Of a stretch of 64,000 bases of DNA, positions 22,396 through 32,622 are shown piece by piece. The stretch spans positions 3,348,001 through 3,412,000 of the forward strand of contig JAHLEZ010000004.1 in NCBI GenBank assembly GCA_020726505.1, in the 5' to 3' direction. Both the position numbers and the translations under genes were made by a program. Each line of letters starts with the position of its first letter. The stretch's first letter is position 1. A model generated the notes under the pieces. It did not search any database. It saw only the letters and a program-made list of their open reading frames with translations, and was not told the DNA's origin. The DNA comes from Leptodontidium sp. MPI-SDFR-AT-0119. Taxonomy: Eukaryota > Ascomycota > Leotiomycetes > Helotiales > Leptodontidiaceae.

Positions 22396-22800
22396 TCAGC
22401 CAGTCCAGAATGTCAACTTTGTTCTCAGTGTTTCGCTCTCTTGTTCCAAGGCTTTTTCCTGCTCCTGTAAATGGCGTATGTAGCCGATTGCCTTCTCTAG
22501 AACACCCATCTCTGAATTCGCCGATCTGCCGTCCTGTTGACCGCCCTTGTCACGTGTCGCGAGATGCTTGGCTTCGAGTCCGCCAAAGGCACGCGACAAC
22601 TTTCCTAGCTCGTCTTCGTAGGCTCTTGCAGACGGCTGCTCTGGCCCCAGGTAGGAATGGTCTCTTGTTATAGTTGAGGGCTGGTCGATGTGGTGATACA
22701 AAGGCTTGTCCACGACACTTGATAGAAGACGGTCAGTGATATATTTTGTGGAGTTCTCGAGGCTGAGGCCTTACGCTCTGTTGGGTAGCTGTGTGGCTGC
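22396..22800 (-). pseudogene. bHLH transcription factor fragment (SREBP-like type)
   Basis: The minus strand encodes GVLEKAIGYIRHLQEQEKAL followed by EQESETLRTKL (about 22400-22510), the second helix and leucine-zipper-like extension of a bHLH-zip domain as in fungal SREBP-like regulators (compare the family pattern VL.KA..YI..L). The basic region and first helix expected upstream are missing; that stretch reads AYEDELGKLSRAFGGLEAKH. It ends soon after the zipper at 22396. An open frame continues upstream to about 22790. A partial gene or relic; DNA binding is unlikely without the basic region. Confidence 0.45.
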
Positions 22801-22969
22801 CATTTCGACGGGGGGGTACTTGTGGTTAGAGCTGTGTCCCTTGCGAAAATGTCGGAGCATGCAGCGAGGATACCCGAGATATCCAACTCTACAAGTGGGC
22901 GACAGTAAAAACTGGAGCTCGGAGCTCTTGACGAATGTGTCCCTTTGGGAATCAACCCTACTTAATAAG

Positions 22970-23949
22970 ACTTAGCAGCCTCGCTTCGTATTTAGGGTTT
23001 GAAACATACTTGCCGATCTCTGTCAAAGTGGTGTGATATATAGTTTGATAATGCAAGCCACTTCGGAAAACCAAGCCACACACCTTTCAACTGCCCTCAT
23101 CTTCCCTACGCTTTGCCTTCAGCCTCGATTACCTGAAATAATAATTAGCAAGATGTCCACCCAATAGTATGCATCTTTTATCCACCTCCTTTAATCATAA
23201 AAGGTTTTTTACCCTAACGTCCCTAAAACCCGGGACGTAAAAGGGAGAAGGAATAGTTGAACTTAGCCTAGATAAAGAGATCAGAGAGATCGATCTACGA
23301 AGGAGGGAAAGTTGTTGGAAGCAGTTTAGTAGTCGATTATAAGTATCTTGCAGGCTCCCTCTCTTGTTATGTGGTGTTAGGTACTGCCTATCTATAACAT
23401 GCGAAAAATCAAGTTCGGATAGTAGGGTATACTAGCACGTGATCACATCACAACTTAATAATAGTGCAGTAGTAAAAGAACTTTCTTGAGTTATAAAAGG
23501 AGACTATCCGCAAATCAGGCGCGTGAACGACAATGTGAACGTAGTTTCTAATAAGAGAGGTTCCACAATATGCGACTATGCGCCACAAAACTTACACTGT
23601 AAGCAAATGTGAATGAGGTTTCGGAGGCTGCCTCCTGTGATTTTGCGATGTACAACAAAACCTACAGCACCGAAGCGATGCGCTTTTTCACAAAAGAAAG
23701 CACGTAGAGTCTCAGCGGGCAACCAAGTAGCTCTAAACTCGATTGAAGTGATTGCGCCTTCAGGACTAAACGGCTGTAGACCCTTCAATGTAATTATTAC
23801 TAATGAGTGATCAACTGTAGAAAAAGTCCAGTCTCTTAATCTGGCATTTCGTTCATCAGGCACTAATACAGACGAATATTACTTTAATCAATCATCCATC
23901 CGCACACCAGAATATTCTCGTTGCTAGTGCGACCCTTGACGCCCGCCCT
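22970..23949. other. Unassigned stretch
   Basis: No gene recognised. A minus-strand frame of 95 codons (23576-23863) has no known motif. A short inverted repeat (ACGTCCC/GGGACGT) lies near 23217-23238. Confidence 0.35.
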
Positions 23950-26250
23950 ATGAATGCTTCAATCGGTTAGTCTCGAGGCCTTGTAATAGCGGCTATATTA
24001 GAGTCGCAGAAAGGGTTACTTGCCAACAAAAGGAGGCTCCTCCAGATCTATCACCTTACCAGCAAAGGACAATTCACGAAGAGAAGAATCAAACTTTTAG
24101 CCCCGAAAACTTGTTTTGAATACACTTCAATTTATATTGAGCAGATTCCGAATCTGCAGTAGGCTCTGCGCATCCCTCTCCTTAGCTAATAGGACCCCTA
24201 GCGATCTCGTACCAGGAGAAGGCTCAAGAAACCCAAAAGCGCTGCCTTCGATAGCCCATTCAAAAGAGAACGACGGAACATACTTCAAATAGATCTAGTC
24301 AATAGGTTGTGTATACGTAGGCCGGGTACACGCATCGAGGAAATCATCCATCCAATAGACTTTTAGTAGCCGCGGTATAGCCATAAATTCTATTAGATTC
24401 CAGGGAAGGCGGATTGAGCATTCGTTTAAAGTTCGTCGTAACATTTCCTGAAGTGTGCTTACAATAGGGAAACCAACCCGAGACTACGTCAGAACTTCTA
24501 TCCCAAATTATACAGCTTCGAATCCATCTTTACCACCACCTTCCATGCCACCAGGGAAGAATCGGGCAATAATATCGGTCAGGTGAAGAACTGCAAACAT
24601 CTACAGGACTAACTAGTAGCGGCAAGTGTACTGGGTTCGGTAATGTTCATCGAGCAGGAAAAGTCCTTGTTGCGCATGGCTCCAAATGGTCTCCTTAACT
24701 AGGGATGATGGGAAGCCTTCGAAGTCGAGCAAAGGACGAAGTAGCAGGATAACTGTGTTCGAGTATAATATTCTACTAGCTCGTTATTCGATGGTTCGGT
24801 ACTTAATTGGCAGACCTACAGCAGAGAGAGCACATGTGGAGGTACTTGACTGTCATTTTCGGTGTTACTAATGACGCTCGGAAGCTCTTCCCGCCAGGTT
24901 ATAAGTCTGTTATACTAGTAGAGGAGATAGCGCGCAGAGATCTAAGGACCTAGTCGAGTATACATTATTGTGGTCACATCTCGAATGATCGCTGTTAATT
25001 TCGTTTTTTCTTAGTTTATTATTACAAACAAGCCTGGCCAGGCAAGGCATTAATTATTAATATAGCGATAGAAGTACCATTTGGCGCTATCTTACTCGTT
25101 ATTATTCCCCTTAAAACCATCGTAGGACGCAGAGTTGATAGTTAGTGGTGCTTAGAAGGTCACCTGCGCCTATTCACTGAGTTCATTAGCAAAGATAAAA
25201 GTGCGGAAGGGCGCATACTGACATGTTTAAATTTTGTACCCCACGCACGGTATTCTTCCAAACCTCCGCAAATCCGTCGCTTTCCTAGCAAAGAAAACCT
25301 GCTAGACTGTTTGTGGCTACCCTCAGGTAAGACGATGCGCGTAATGAGTTAGCACGAGCACAGTCTACCAAAAACATAACTGCAAATGCTTGTACAGTCG
25401 TAATCCTCTTGTCGCCGGGATCAATATTTGCACAGACTATATCACTGAACTCTCCGCCGAGCCGTTCGAGGTCAGTCTCGTCTACCTCTGCCGCAGAACT
25501 TAGATAGCATACTATGGCACAAATTGCGTTGACGAGAACAGACGAGTAATAGTTATCTAACTGTCGTTTATAGCTATCGGCGAAACAGTCCTCGCTGAAT
25601 AACGTATATACTAGATAAACCCACGCAAAGTAAAGCTGGAATAGATAATCCAGAACTACTATATCTGAAGTCACGGATGTCCATCTACTCGTTGAGGAGA
25701 CGCCACTCATTTCGTGATCCGATCCCTCAAATGCAGAATGCCGAGACTCCCTAGGCGAAAGCGTCTCGAACTCGTCCATTAGGGCTCGACCCAGCCATTC
25801 CACGATACTCTAGTATGTCTCGCCATGCTTGAGCCACCCGAGAATATCGGGAACCTTCTCATCGGTAGAGAGGGCTTATAGGATATGTCCGGTCAAATGG
25901 TCCTTAACCCTAAGCTCCTTGATCTCCTTAACCAATTCCTCTTTCGCATACTTAATATAAACCTCGTAAATGTACCCAGAGGTCTCCCTTCGCGTCACAC
26001 ATCTTTTGCATAGTTTTGAACCATCACACTGGAAGAGTTAGCGCAGATCCTCGAATTAGCATTGTGCACTACGCGCAAATGTCAACGTCAGACTATACAG
26101 GAAAAAGCTAACCTTTACTCTAGCCTTCTTACAGCCGAGACAAGCATTCTGTGTTACGGATCCTAGGGCCCTTCGGCGTTTAAAAGGCCGGGTACTGTTC
26201 TCTACAGCTTCTTTCTCACAGTTCCGGCGTTAACCAAATCCCATAGACTC
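23950..26250 (-). pseudogene. Zn2Cys6 transcription factor, RIP-mutated
   Basis: A zinc-cluster regulator readable over about 2.3 kb. The cluster begins ACLGCKKARVK (about 26150), is split by an intron (GTTAGC...CTTCCAG) as is common for this motif, and resumes CDGSKLCKRCVTRRE (about 26035). Where the sixth Cys is expected the codon is TAC (Tyr), one G-to-A change from TGC. Downstream are the middle homology region (SVLVNAICAIVCYLSSAAEV, within the open stretch 25803-25285) and C-terminal parts (MFAVLHLTDIIARFFPGG at about 24600; CSIRLPWNLIEFMAIPRLLK at about 24405). Stops such as those near 25880 and 25810 and several between 24700 and 24000 look like Gln or Trp codons changed by RIP. The target genes of the ancestor are unknown. 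Confidence 0.6.
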
Positions 26251-27143
26251 AAACGGGGATTAATATAGATCGCTCGTCGAAGCGCTGTTATCTCCAAGTG
26301 AGGGACGAATTTTGCGAAACGACATAACTAGTAGGGGATAGTCTATGCCATGTAAGAAATTCTTGGCGGATAGAGATGCACAGGCTAGAGCTAAGTAGCA
26401 TAAGTAACACGAAGTCTCCAGAGTATACCAGCGCGAACCATAGATTGCCAGGCGTCGCGGCTAGCACACAGTATTACTTATGGCAGAACGCGCAAGGAAG
26501 GACGTCTTGGAAGACTCTATAGTTCACTTCACGTATGGCGGCGGAGGGGTAGTCTGGTGTAGGATTGGAATCAAGCAGTAGTGCATAGCTGAGAAGGTGA
26601 GTTGCCCACAGTCGAGACGCAAGGATAAAATGACGGTCATGTGACTGACTAAATTAGCGCCGGATGCGACTCGGGCTGAAATATTTTTAACCTTGATGAT
26701 CTAATTCTGCTTATTAACTTGAAACCTCATACATCAAGCAACAATACAGCAGATCCTTCCCAATTTTACCCTGCAAGAGAATCATGCACTAACGTCCATC
26801 CCTGCGGAACGGAAAACCCTACGTTCCGGAAAAAATGATAGGTACTTTGACTTTGACCAACTTGAACTTTGTGACACATCGATAAAACCCAAAAATTTAT
26901 GCAAATCGTATTCGGTGGCTACTCTTTGAAGCTCTTGAAGCCCTCCCATCAAAATATCACATTCGTGTCGTCGCCCGTGGGCCTGATCTGCGGGCAGCCT
27001 CCTTTTACGATGCAAGATACTTTTTTGACTATGGCTCCGCTATTAAACTTTCAATACTTTTAATACTTACAAAATAGTCTTATCCGATCTTTAAACCCTT
27101 GCTACAGTACTATGTTAGTAACCGTCATCATCTTTGTGGCTGC
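26251..27143. other. Unassigned stretch
   Basis: Probable upstream region of the zinc-cluster relic. A 77-codon minus-strand frame (26782-27015) shows no known domain. Confidence 0.35.
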
Positions 27144-27145
27144 TA

Positions 27146-27421
27146 CTCTCCCCCCCCTGGCTTGAATGTTAAATGTGAAGAAAACTGGACCGCGTGTGGG
27201 TAGTTTCTAGGGGTGTCTATCCAATAACTATACTGTTTTTGAGCCTTAGCCAGGGTTTTGAAGCTCTCTCGAACCTTCTACAGCCACCCTTGCTTTTACA
27301 ACAGGCCAATTTTTGGCTCGTGCTTCGAGATAGACAAGGACCTCTGGCCACTCACACTTTGAATATCAAGCCTCTGGCCCGCAAAAGTTGACATTTAACA
27401 TTCAAGCCAGGGGGGGGAGAG
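27146..27421. mobile_element. MITE with 31-bp perfect TIRs and TA duplication
   Basis: The ends 27146-27176 and 27391-27421 are perfect inverted copies (start CTCTCCCCCCCCTGGCTTGA). The dinucleotide TA flanks both sides (27144-27145 and 27422-27423), the target duplication of Tc1/mariner/pogo elements. At 276 bp and without a coding frame, it is non-autonomous. Its TIR differs from that of the neighbouring mariner element, so another transposase mobilised it. Confidence 0.85.
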
Positions 27422-27479
27422 TATAGATCGTAAATTTAGACAAGACTACCACGCGGGACAGTACGTCCGTACGTAAGTA

Positions 27480-28734
27480 CGGAAGGGGGTTCCAAGTGGG
27501 TCTCGTCCACCCCTGCTGGGCGGTGAGACTCATCGAAGCTTGTAGAACCTGTGCACCCCTCATTGATTTAATGACTGTCCCTTACTGATTTGTATTGGGT
27601 AAACATCGTCAAAATGCCTTGGACACATGAGACTCCAACTCGCGTGCGCTTTAAGACTCTCCTTGATGAAGGCTATTCCCAACGTACCGCAGCACGTAAA
27701 CTTGGTATTCCACGCTCCTCAGCTCAATATTTCATCAACAAACCCGACCGACAAGTAAAACCTCCTGGCGCACCTTCAAAGATATCAGACGAGAAGATTC
27801 AAGAGATTATTCAATGGTTTACAGGCTATTACGATCGACGAGTCTCTTCTCTTCGACAAATCCGTGAGAAGTTTGAATTAGATTGCTGTGATAATACTTT
27901 ACTCGCAGCTTTCAAACGTCACGGTTATCACTACCACTCTCCTGATTGCAAGCTATTTTTATCAAAAGAGAATAAACTCAAGCGGTGGAGCTTTTCTATT
28001 GCGAACTGGGACCGGAAGAAAGAGTATTGGCGACGAGGGAGATTCACGGATGAGACGATTACTCGTACAGACTTACTCCGTAGACGTAAGATCCTTCGTC
28101 GACGAGGAGAAAGAAGAAGGCTTGATTGTATTCAATTTACCTTCCACTCAGGGCACAAGTCAGTAATGGCTTGGGCTGCAATTGGGTACAATTTCAAGTC
28201 AGCATTATACTTTGTTTCGTACGAAGGAGAGGGAAAAGGATTTACACAACAAAAGTATATAAACCAGATCCTCAATGGACCGTTGAAGGAGATATTTGAG
28301 CAACCAGGAGACTTCTTTTGTGTGGAGGATAATAGTAAGGTTCACGGGAAGACTGATACGAAGAGGAATCATGGATTCTGTAATGTTGTACGATTAGAGT
28401 GCCATATCTATTCAATCGATTGGCCTCCTTACTCACCAGATCTCAATCCAATTGAGAATATTTGGAGAGTTCTTAAGCAAAAGCTACGGAACCGGAATCC
28501 TCACGGAGGGTGGAAACTTGAAGATTTGAAAGCAGCTATGCTCGATATCTGGGAAAAGGAGATTACTGTTGATTTGATTAATAGATTCGTGGATACTATG
28601 CCACAAAGGCTAGAAAAGGTCAGACTTAGGAAGGGAGGACCTTCTGGGTGGTAATGTAAATAGATTTCCAAATACAGCGTAGAATATGGCAGAAAACAGG
28701 GGGGTGGACGAGACCCACTTGAAACCCCCTTCCG
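27480..28734 (+). mobile_element. Complete Tc1/mariner element, 1255 bp
   Basis: TIRs at 27480-27513 and 28701-28734 match over 34 bp with one difference (start CGGAAGGGGGTT). TA flanks both ends (27478-27479, 28735-28736). One uninterrupted transposase gene fills the interior. It looks potentially active or recently arrived, in contrast to the RIP-mutated LINEs. Confidence 0.9.
27614..28654 (+). CDS. Tc1/mariner-type transposase, DDE with D-41-E spacing
   Basis: Protein of 346 residues from the ATG at 27614 (an in-frame start further upstream would be TTG). An N-terminal helix-turn-helix (GYSQRTAARKLGIPRSSAQY) should bind the TIRs. The catalytic core is DDE_3-like: first Asp in GRFTDET (about 28050), second Asp in FFCVEDNSKVHG (about 28328), final Glu in SPDLNPIENIW (about 28455). 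I count 41 residues between the second Asp and the Glu, against 34 in classical Tc1. No stops or frameshifts. The product would cut and paste the element at TA sites. Confidence 0.85.
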   Translation: MPWTHETPTRVRFKTLLDEGYSQRTAARKLGIPRSSAQYFINKPDRQVKPPGAPSKISDEKIQEIIQWFTGYYDRRVSSLRQIREKFELDCCDNTLLAAFKRHGYHYHSPDCKLFLSKENKLKRWSFSIANWDRKKEYWRRGRFTDETITRTDLLRRRKILRRRGERRRLDCIQFTFHSGHKSVMAWAAIGYNFKSALYFVSYEGEGKGFTQQKYINQILNGPLKEIFEQPGDFFCVEDNSKVHGKTDTKRNHGFCNVVRLECHIYSIDWPPYSPDLNPIENIWRVLKQKLRNRNPHGGWKLEDLKAAMLDIWEKEITVDLINRFVDTMPQRLEKVRLRKGGPSGW

Positions 28735-28736
28735 TA

Positions 28737-29198
28737 CCTTGAATCGAAGTGACTAACGATATTTGGTTAGGGTAGCGACACCGCGCTCTCCCCGCACCTC
28801 ATGACGGACGGAATTGAAAACAAATTACTGCCTAAGATTCAAGGCCTGAGGCTCGAACTCCAAATATTGAAAGTAAATTCGTGATCTTCAGATTCTGTTT
28901 CTATCATCCACTCTCCAATTCCTTCAGATTCCTTATCAGCGACAAGAATACATCATGCTCAATCGAAAGTGGCTTCGAATATCCTATGCCTATGGCTTCC
29001 AGAATTCCAGCCTGAGCGACTGGCTGGTCCTGCGCGCTTCCAGTGTACGACGATGTCATAGCCGCGAGGCTGCCGCCCAGCTGAGTCCGCCAGCCTCAAC
29101 ACAACGTCTTCTTCAACCTTACTCCGCATCTATGCTATTTCGACGGCTCATCATTACTGAGAACCCTTCCGCCTCCGATCCTCGAACCTAGTGGAGTA
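28737..29198. other. Intergenic upstream of the HET fragment
   Basis: No gene recognised; the plus frame 28955-29191 has no known motif. Possible promoter of the HET gene. Confidence 0.35.
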
Positions 29199-29741
29199 AT
29201 GCGTCTGCTACATTTGGACGGGGGTGGCAACCCCAGCCTGACCGAGTTCTTTGAAGACGATATACCCGAGTATGCTATACTTTCACACAGATGGGAAGCG
29301 GAGGAGGTCACTTTCAAAGATATGACAGACGGCACGAATAGAATCAAGGCTGGCTACGGCAAGATATATTTCTGCGGAGAACAGGCGAGGCGTGATGGAT
29401 TGGAATACTTTTGGGTGGACACATGCTGCATCGACAAATCGAGCAGCGCTGAGCTCTCAGAAGCTATCAACTCGATGTTTCGCTGGTACCAGAAAGCAGC
29501 CAGATGCTACGTCTATTTATCCGATGTTTCGATAGGGGATCGGAAAGTAAGTGATGAGGATACACTCTGTAAGAAAATGGGATGCCTCACAACGTTTTAT
29601 ACATGGACCAAGTTGAAAAGATCATCTCCCAGCCCTCTAATACGTGATGGTATTATTGCTTTATTATTAAATTCCAAAGACGTTACCTTCTCGTTACTCG
29701 ATTGTTGTCAGCTAGTAGTAGTGATACCATCAGAAAATTGA
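29199..29741 (+). pseudogene. HET-domain protein, N-terminal fragment
   Basis: The ATG at 29199 starts MRLLHLDGG..LTEFF and the first half of a HET domain: YAILSHRWEAEEVTFKDM (about 29273), GLEYFWVDTCCIDKSS (about 29395), then INSMFRWYQKAARCYVYLSD (about 29468). Just after IGDRK the sequence reads GTAAGT, and the second half of the domain, which should contain SRWFTRGWTLQELLAP-type residues, is not found in the next kilobase in any frame. The remaining frame to 29741 is unrelated. This is a truncated gene, so a working incompatibility factor is not expected. Confidence 0.75.
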
Positions 29742-30269
29742 CCCCCTACAGAAACAAGGGTAATTTACCACCAATAACCCACAAATTCTACGAATCAATG
29801 GCGAACAACTATTAGCTTTCTCAACTCCTAAAGAAGAAGACTAAACTTATTAGAAAAAGTATTCCATCATCCATCTACCGGGTAACCCGCCTAATGACCA
29901 CCACTTAAGGATCCGCGTTGATATGGTTATAGCAGGGATGAAAAACGGCATAGATCTAACGCAGATATGTCGTATATACCCAACCAAACCGTACAATTCT
30001 ATATTTTTACGAAGCTCTAGATTTCATGCAAGCTGTCAAAACATGAGGTGTACCGTGGCACGTGATATCTCAATCTCTAACCCACTAGCGGCCGCGTCCT
30101 TGGTCAACTTCCTCCCAACTTCCGTTCCATCTTCAGGAAATACAACTACATCCCCACCATCAGGTCGACTATTCCATCTACTTGTCGCAAAGAAAACGAG
30201 GAACTAGCCTCAATTGTCAGGTATTGTTCCCCAGCGGTGGTCTATAAACTCAACTAATTTGCCCCCGAA
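29742..30269. other. Unassigned stretch
   Basis: Sequence between the HET fragment and the kinase-fold relic. A plus frame (29923-30207) has no motif I recognise. Confidence 0.35.
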
Positions 30270-31841
30270 TTGTTTAGACTCGCCCTCGAAACCCAGTCTC
30301 TATCCCCCACTATATTAGATCGCATCGTCGAAAAGCGCATCTACCGAGCGCGTGACAAATTCATCGATGCTATTAAGCCAGGCGACATCTGTAGCCTAGT
30401 ATCCTTATACCACGATAACGACCCTTGTGATTTCTTTAAGGAGCCCAAGAGAGGGAGTTATAATATCTACTTCTTCGTTCAGTTTCGCATTAATAGCAAG
30501 ATTAGTGAGAAGGGGGACCGTTAGGTGGTTCGCGTGCCTCTGTCACCGTGCTTAGCTTTCGGGGCTCAAGCTAAGATAGAGAGGGAGTTTACTACTATAC
30601 AGTAAGTCTTCCTTAGGAGAAAGACAAATACTTATACTAATGATTTTCCCCTTAGACTTGTTGCTGAAAAGACGAAAATTCCTATCCCTCGCATTCAAAC
30701 ATACTCTCTTTTATGCGACAACCCTGGAGTCATAACTCAATTCATAATTCTCGAATACATTGAAGGCCGAACACTCTCTGAGGTAGGATTAAAGACCCTG
30801 TCAGATAAACAGCGGCAACATCTCTACAATCAGCTAGCATATATCTATATACAACTGCGGCGACTTGAGTTCTCATCTATCGGTGTCCTCTCTTGTGGCC
30901 TCGATGGGATCGATGTCTATACGAGGCTGATATCAATTAGCTTAAATGAATAAGAGCTAGAAGGTTTACAACCCTCTTGTATTCACGCTGGGTCTAGAAG
31001 TAGACTAGTGTCAGCTTCTAACTATGTGTCTCTTCTGTTGAATATTGCGAAAAACGCATTTGAGAAGGGCAAAAAGAGTATTTACAATGAAGAGGATAGC
31101 AATGAAACTCTTTATAATCTACATCAATTCTCCTAGTTCACGAAAGAGAAGTGGATAGATTATACGCTCGACAATGGCCCATTCGTGCTAGCGCATAGTG
31201 ATTTGGAACCCCACAATATAATAGTTAACGAGGCCATAGACATTGTGGCTCTTCTTAACTGGGAATAGAGTCGTGTCGTTCCTCTTCAATTTTTCATGCC
31301 CCCGACGTAGTTAACATATCGAGGCACTAATCTCCTGGCCCTTCCCTTGCTATACACACGCTACGTTAGTGAATTAGACAAGTTTCGGCAAGCTGTCAAA
31401 GACCAAGAGCTGAAAATGTTCAACGGGGTGTTACTGTTATCGAACGAATGGACGAGAGTACATGAGAATGGAGGTATTTTAGTCCAAGCTGCCTTGGATA
31501 ACTGGACTGAAATAGACTATTTTGTGGCACAATATCTCGATTAGTTCCTTTACAAACAGAAGGATCTAGAAGGTCGTATACAAAGGTTTATGGACGAGGA
31601 CCCAACTCGACGGGCCATCGTGGAGCGGAAGACTCGAGATTTCATGGCATATTACGTGGAGCTAAAGTCTCTTGGGATCACAGACGCTGCTGTTCCCACA
31701 AGCGATGTGAATATAGAAATGCCTTACACCTAGAAACAAATTCTCTCGAGATTTACTTCAGATAGGAGCAGCTTTCTACTCGTGGCTAGAGCGTCATATT
31801 TGGTTTGGAAATACGCCCGTCGAAACCCCTCCACACGCTAA
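30270..31841 (+). pseudogene. APH (phosphotransferase)-family kinase-fold gene, RIP-mutated
   Basis: The reading is continuous in one frame per exon. Exon 1 (30270-30601) has GSYNIYFFVQF and VVRVPLSPCLAFGA; a 54-nt intron (30602-30655, GTAAGT, branch TACTAAT, acceptor TTAG) follows; exon 2 carries FIILEYIEGRTLSE (about 30747) and the catalytic-loop motif VLAHSDLEPHNIIV (about 31187), then ALLNWE where the DFG-equivalent IDWE is usual. In-frame stops lie at 30522, 30951, 31134, 31266, 31308, 31542 and 31731. Most fit TGG or CAA/CAG turned into TAG/TAA. No frameshift occurs over about 500 codons. These fungal APH-fold proteins have largely unknown small-molecule or protein substrates. No ATG was identified for the start. 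Confidence 0.75.
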
Positions 31842-31848
31842 CAATTTC

Positions 31849-32167
31849 AAACACTATCCTTCAAAGCTTCGAAACCTTCCAACTCTTTTACAACTTTAGC
31901 GTAATCTTCCTCTAATCGCGCAATCTTAAGTTAATTAACCTCAAGGGTATCTTAATGGCTGAAAGCAGGCTTTCCCTTGTTTTTTCCACGCTTTTCTAAT
32001 GCTGCTCTTGAAGACGACTAAGTGGAATCTTGAGTGGCCTCGTCCATAGCATCTAGTAGATCCTACATAGCAGCTTGTTTCGCCTATAGCTTCTCGGCAA
32101 TTTCATTCTTCCTCTTCTCAAGACTCTGTAGCTCTTTGATCCGAGCGTCTGTAATCTTTCCAGTCAT
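31849..32167 (-). pseudogene. Coiled-coil protein relic with five nonsense codons
   Basis: From the ATG at 32167 the minus strand reads a 105-residue charged helix-forming sequence (TDARIKELQSLEKRKNEIAE ... LEEDYAKVVKELEGFEALK) ending at a TGA at 31849. Five in-frame stops (three TAG, two TAA) interrupt it, each where Gln would fit a coiled coil, so each is one C-to-T change. No frameshift is present. The family is unknown; short coiled-coil proteins like this sometimes accompany DDE transposons or pogo tails, which is only a guess. Confidence 0.5.
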
Positions 32168-32622
32168 TTTATATCTTTTCAGTTAGTAGATGTGAGGATT
32201 TTACATTGCTTGGTCTCCGTACCTGTCTAACTATAAAAATAAAACGAGACGCGGCTGGGACAAAAGGCGTCGAGATATCTTCTGAGTCGAGGGGAGCTCA
32301 GGAATTATGAGGATGTCTACTGTAGAGTGGCGGTGCAAAGATGACGTGTTCCGCTTGCGCCACCTGTCTCTGCCACGCTAAGTGGCACTGTTGGCGAAAA
32401 TCACGGGATAAAGCTTTGCCTTAGATATGCGCAAACCTTTAGATGATATGAGTTGCTAGAGTGGAATTCTTTCATACACTCGCTTACAGCAAGCTGCACA
32501 TAGATAGCAAGACCGCTTGCTTATGCTTATGTAATTGTAAACAAGATGGATAGCTGCATGTGTTTCGTAGAACATGAGTAACTCCATCTCCGCATGGACT
32601 ACGTATTGACTTCATCGCCTCA
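32168..32622. other. Intergenic
   Basis: Nothing recognised; 3' region of the gene at 32623-35128. Confidence 0.35.

Noticed and set aside
23205..23250. CCCTAA-like bases (TACCCTAACGTCCCTAAAACCC) suggesting telomere repeat
   Set aside because: Only one or two imperfect units; explained better as a short inverted repeat.
29644..29735. Inverted TGATGGTAT motifs at the end of the HET fragment
   Set aside because: Only nine bases match and no target duplication is present, so an insertion is not shown.
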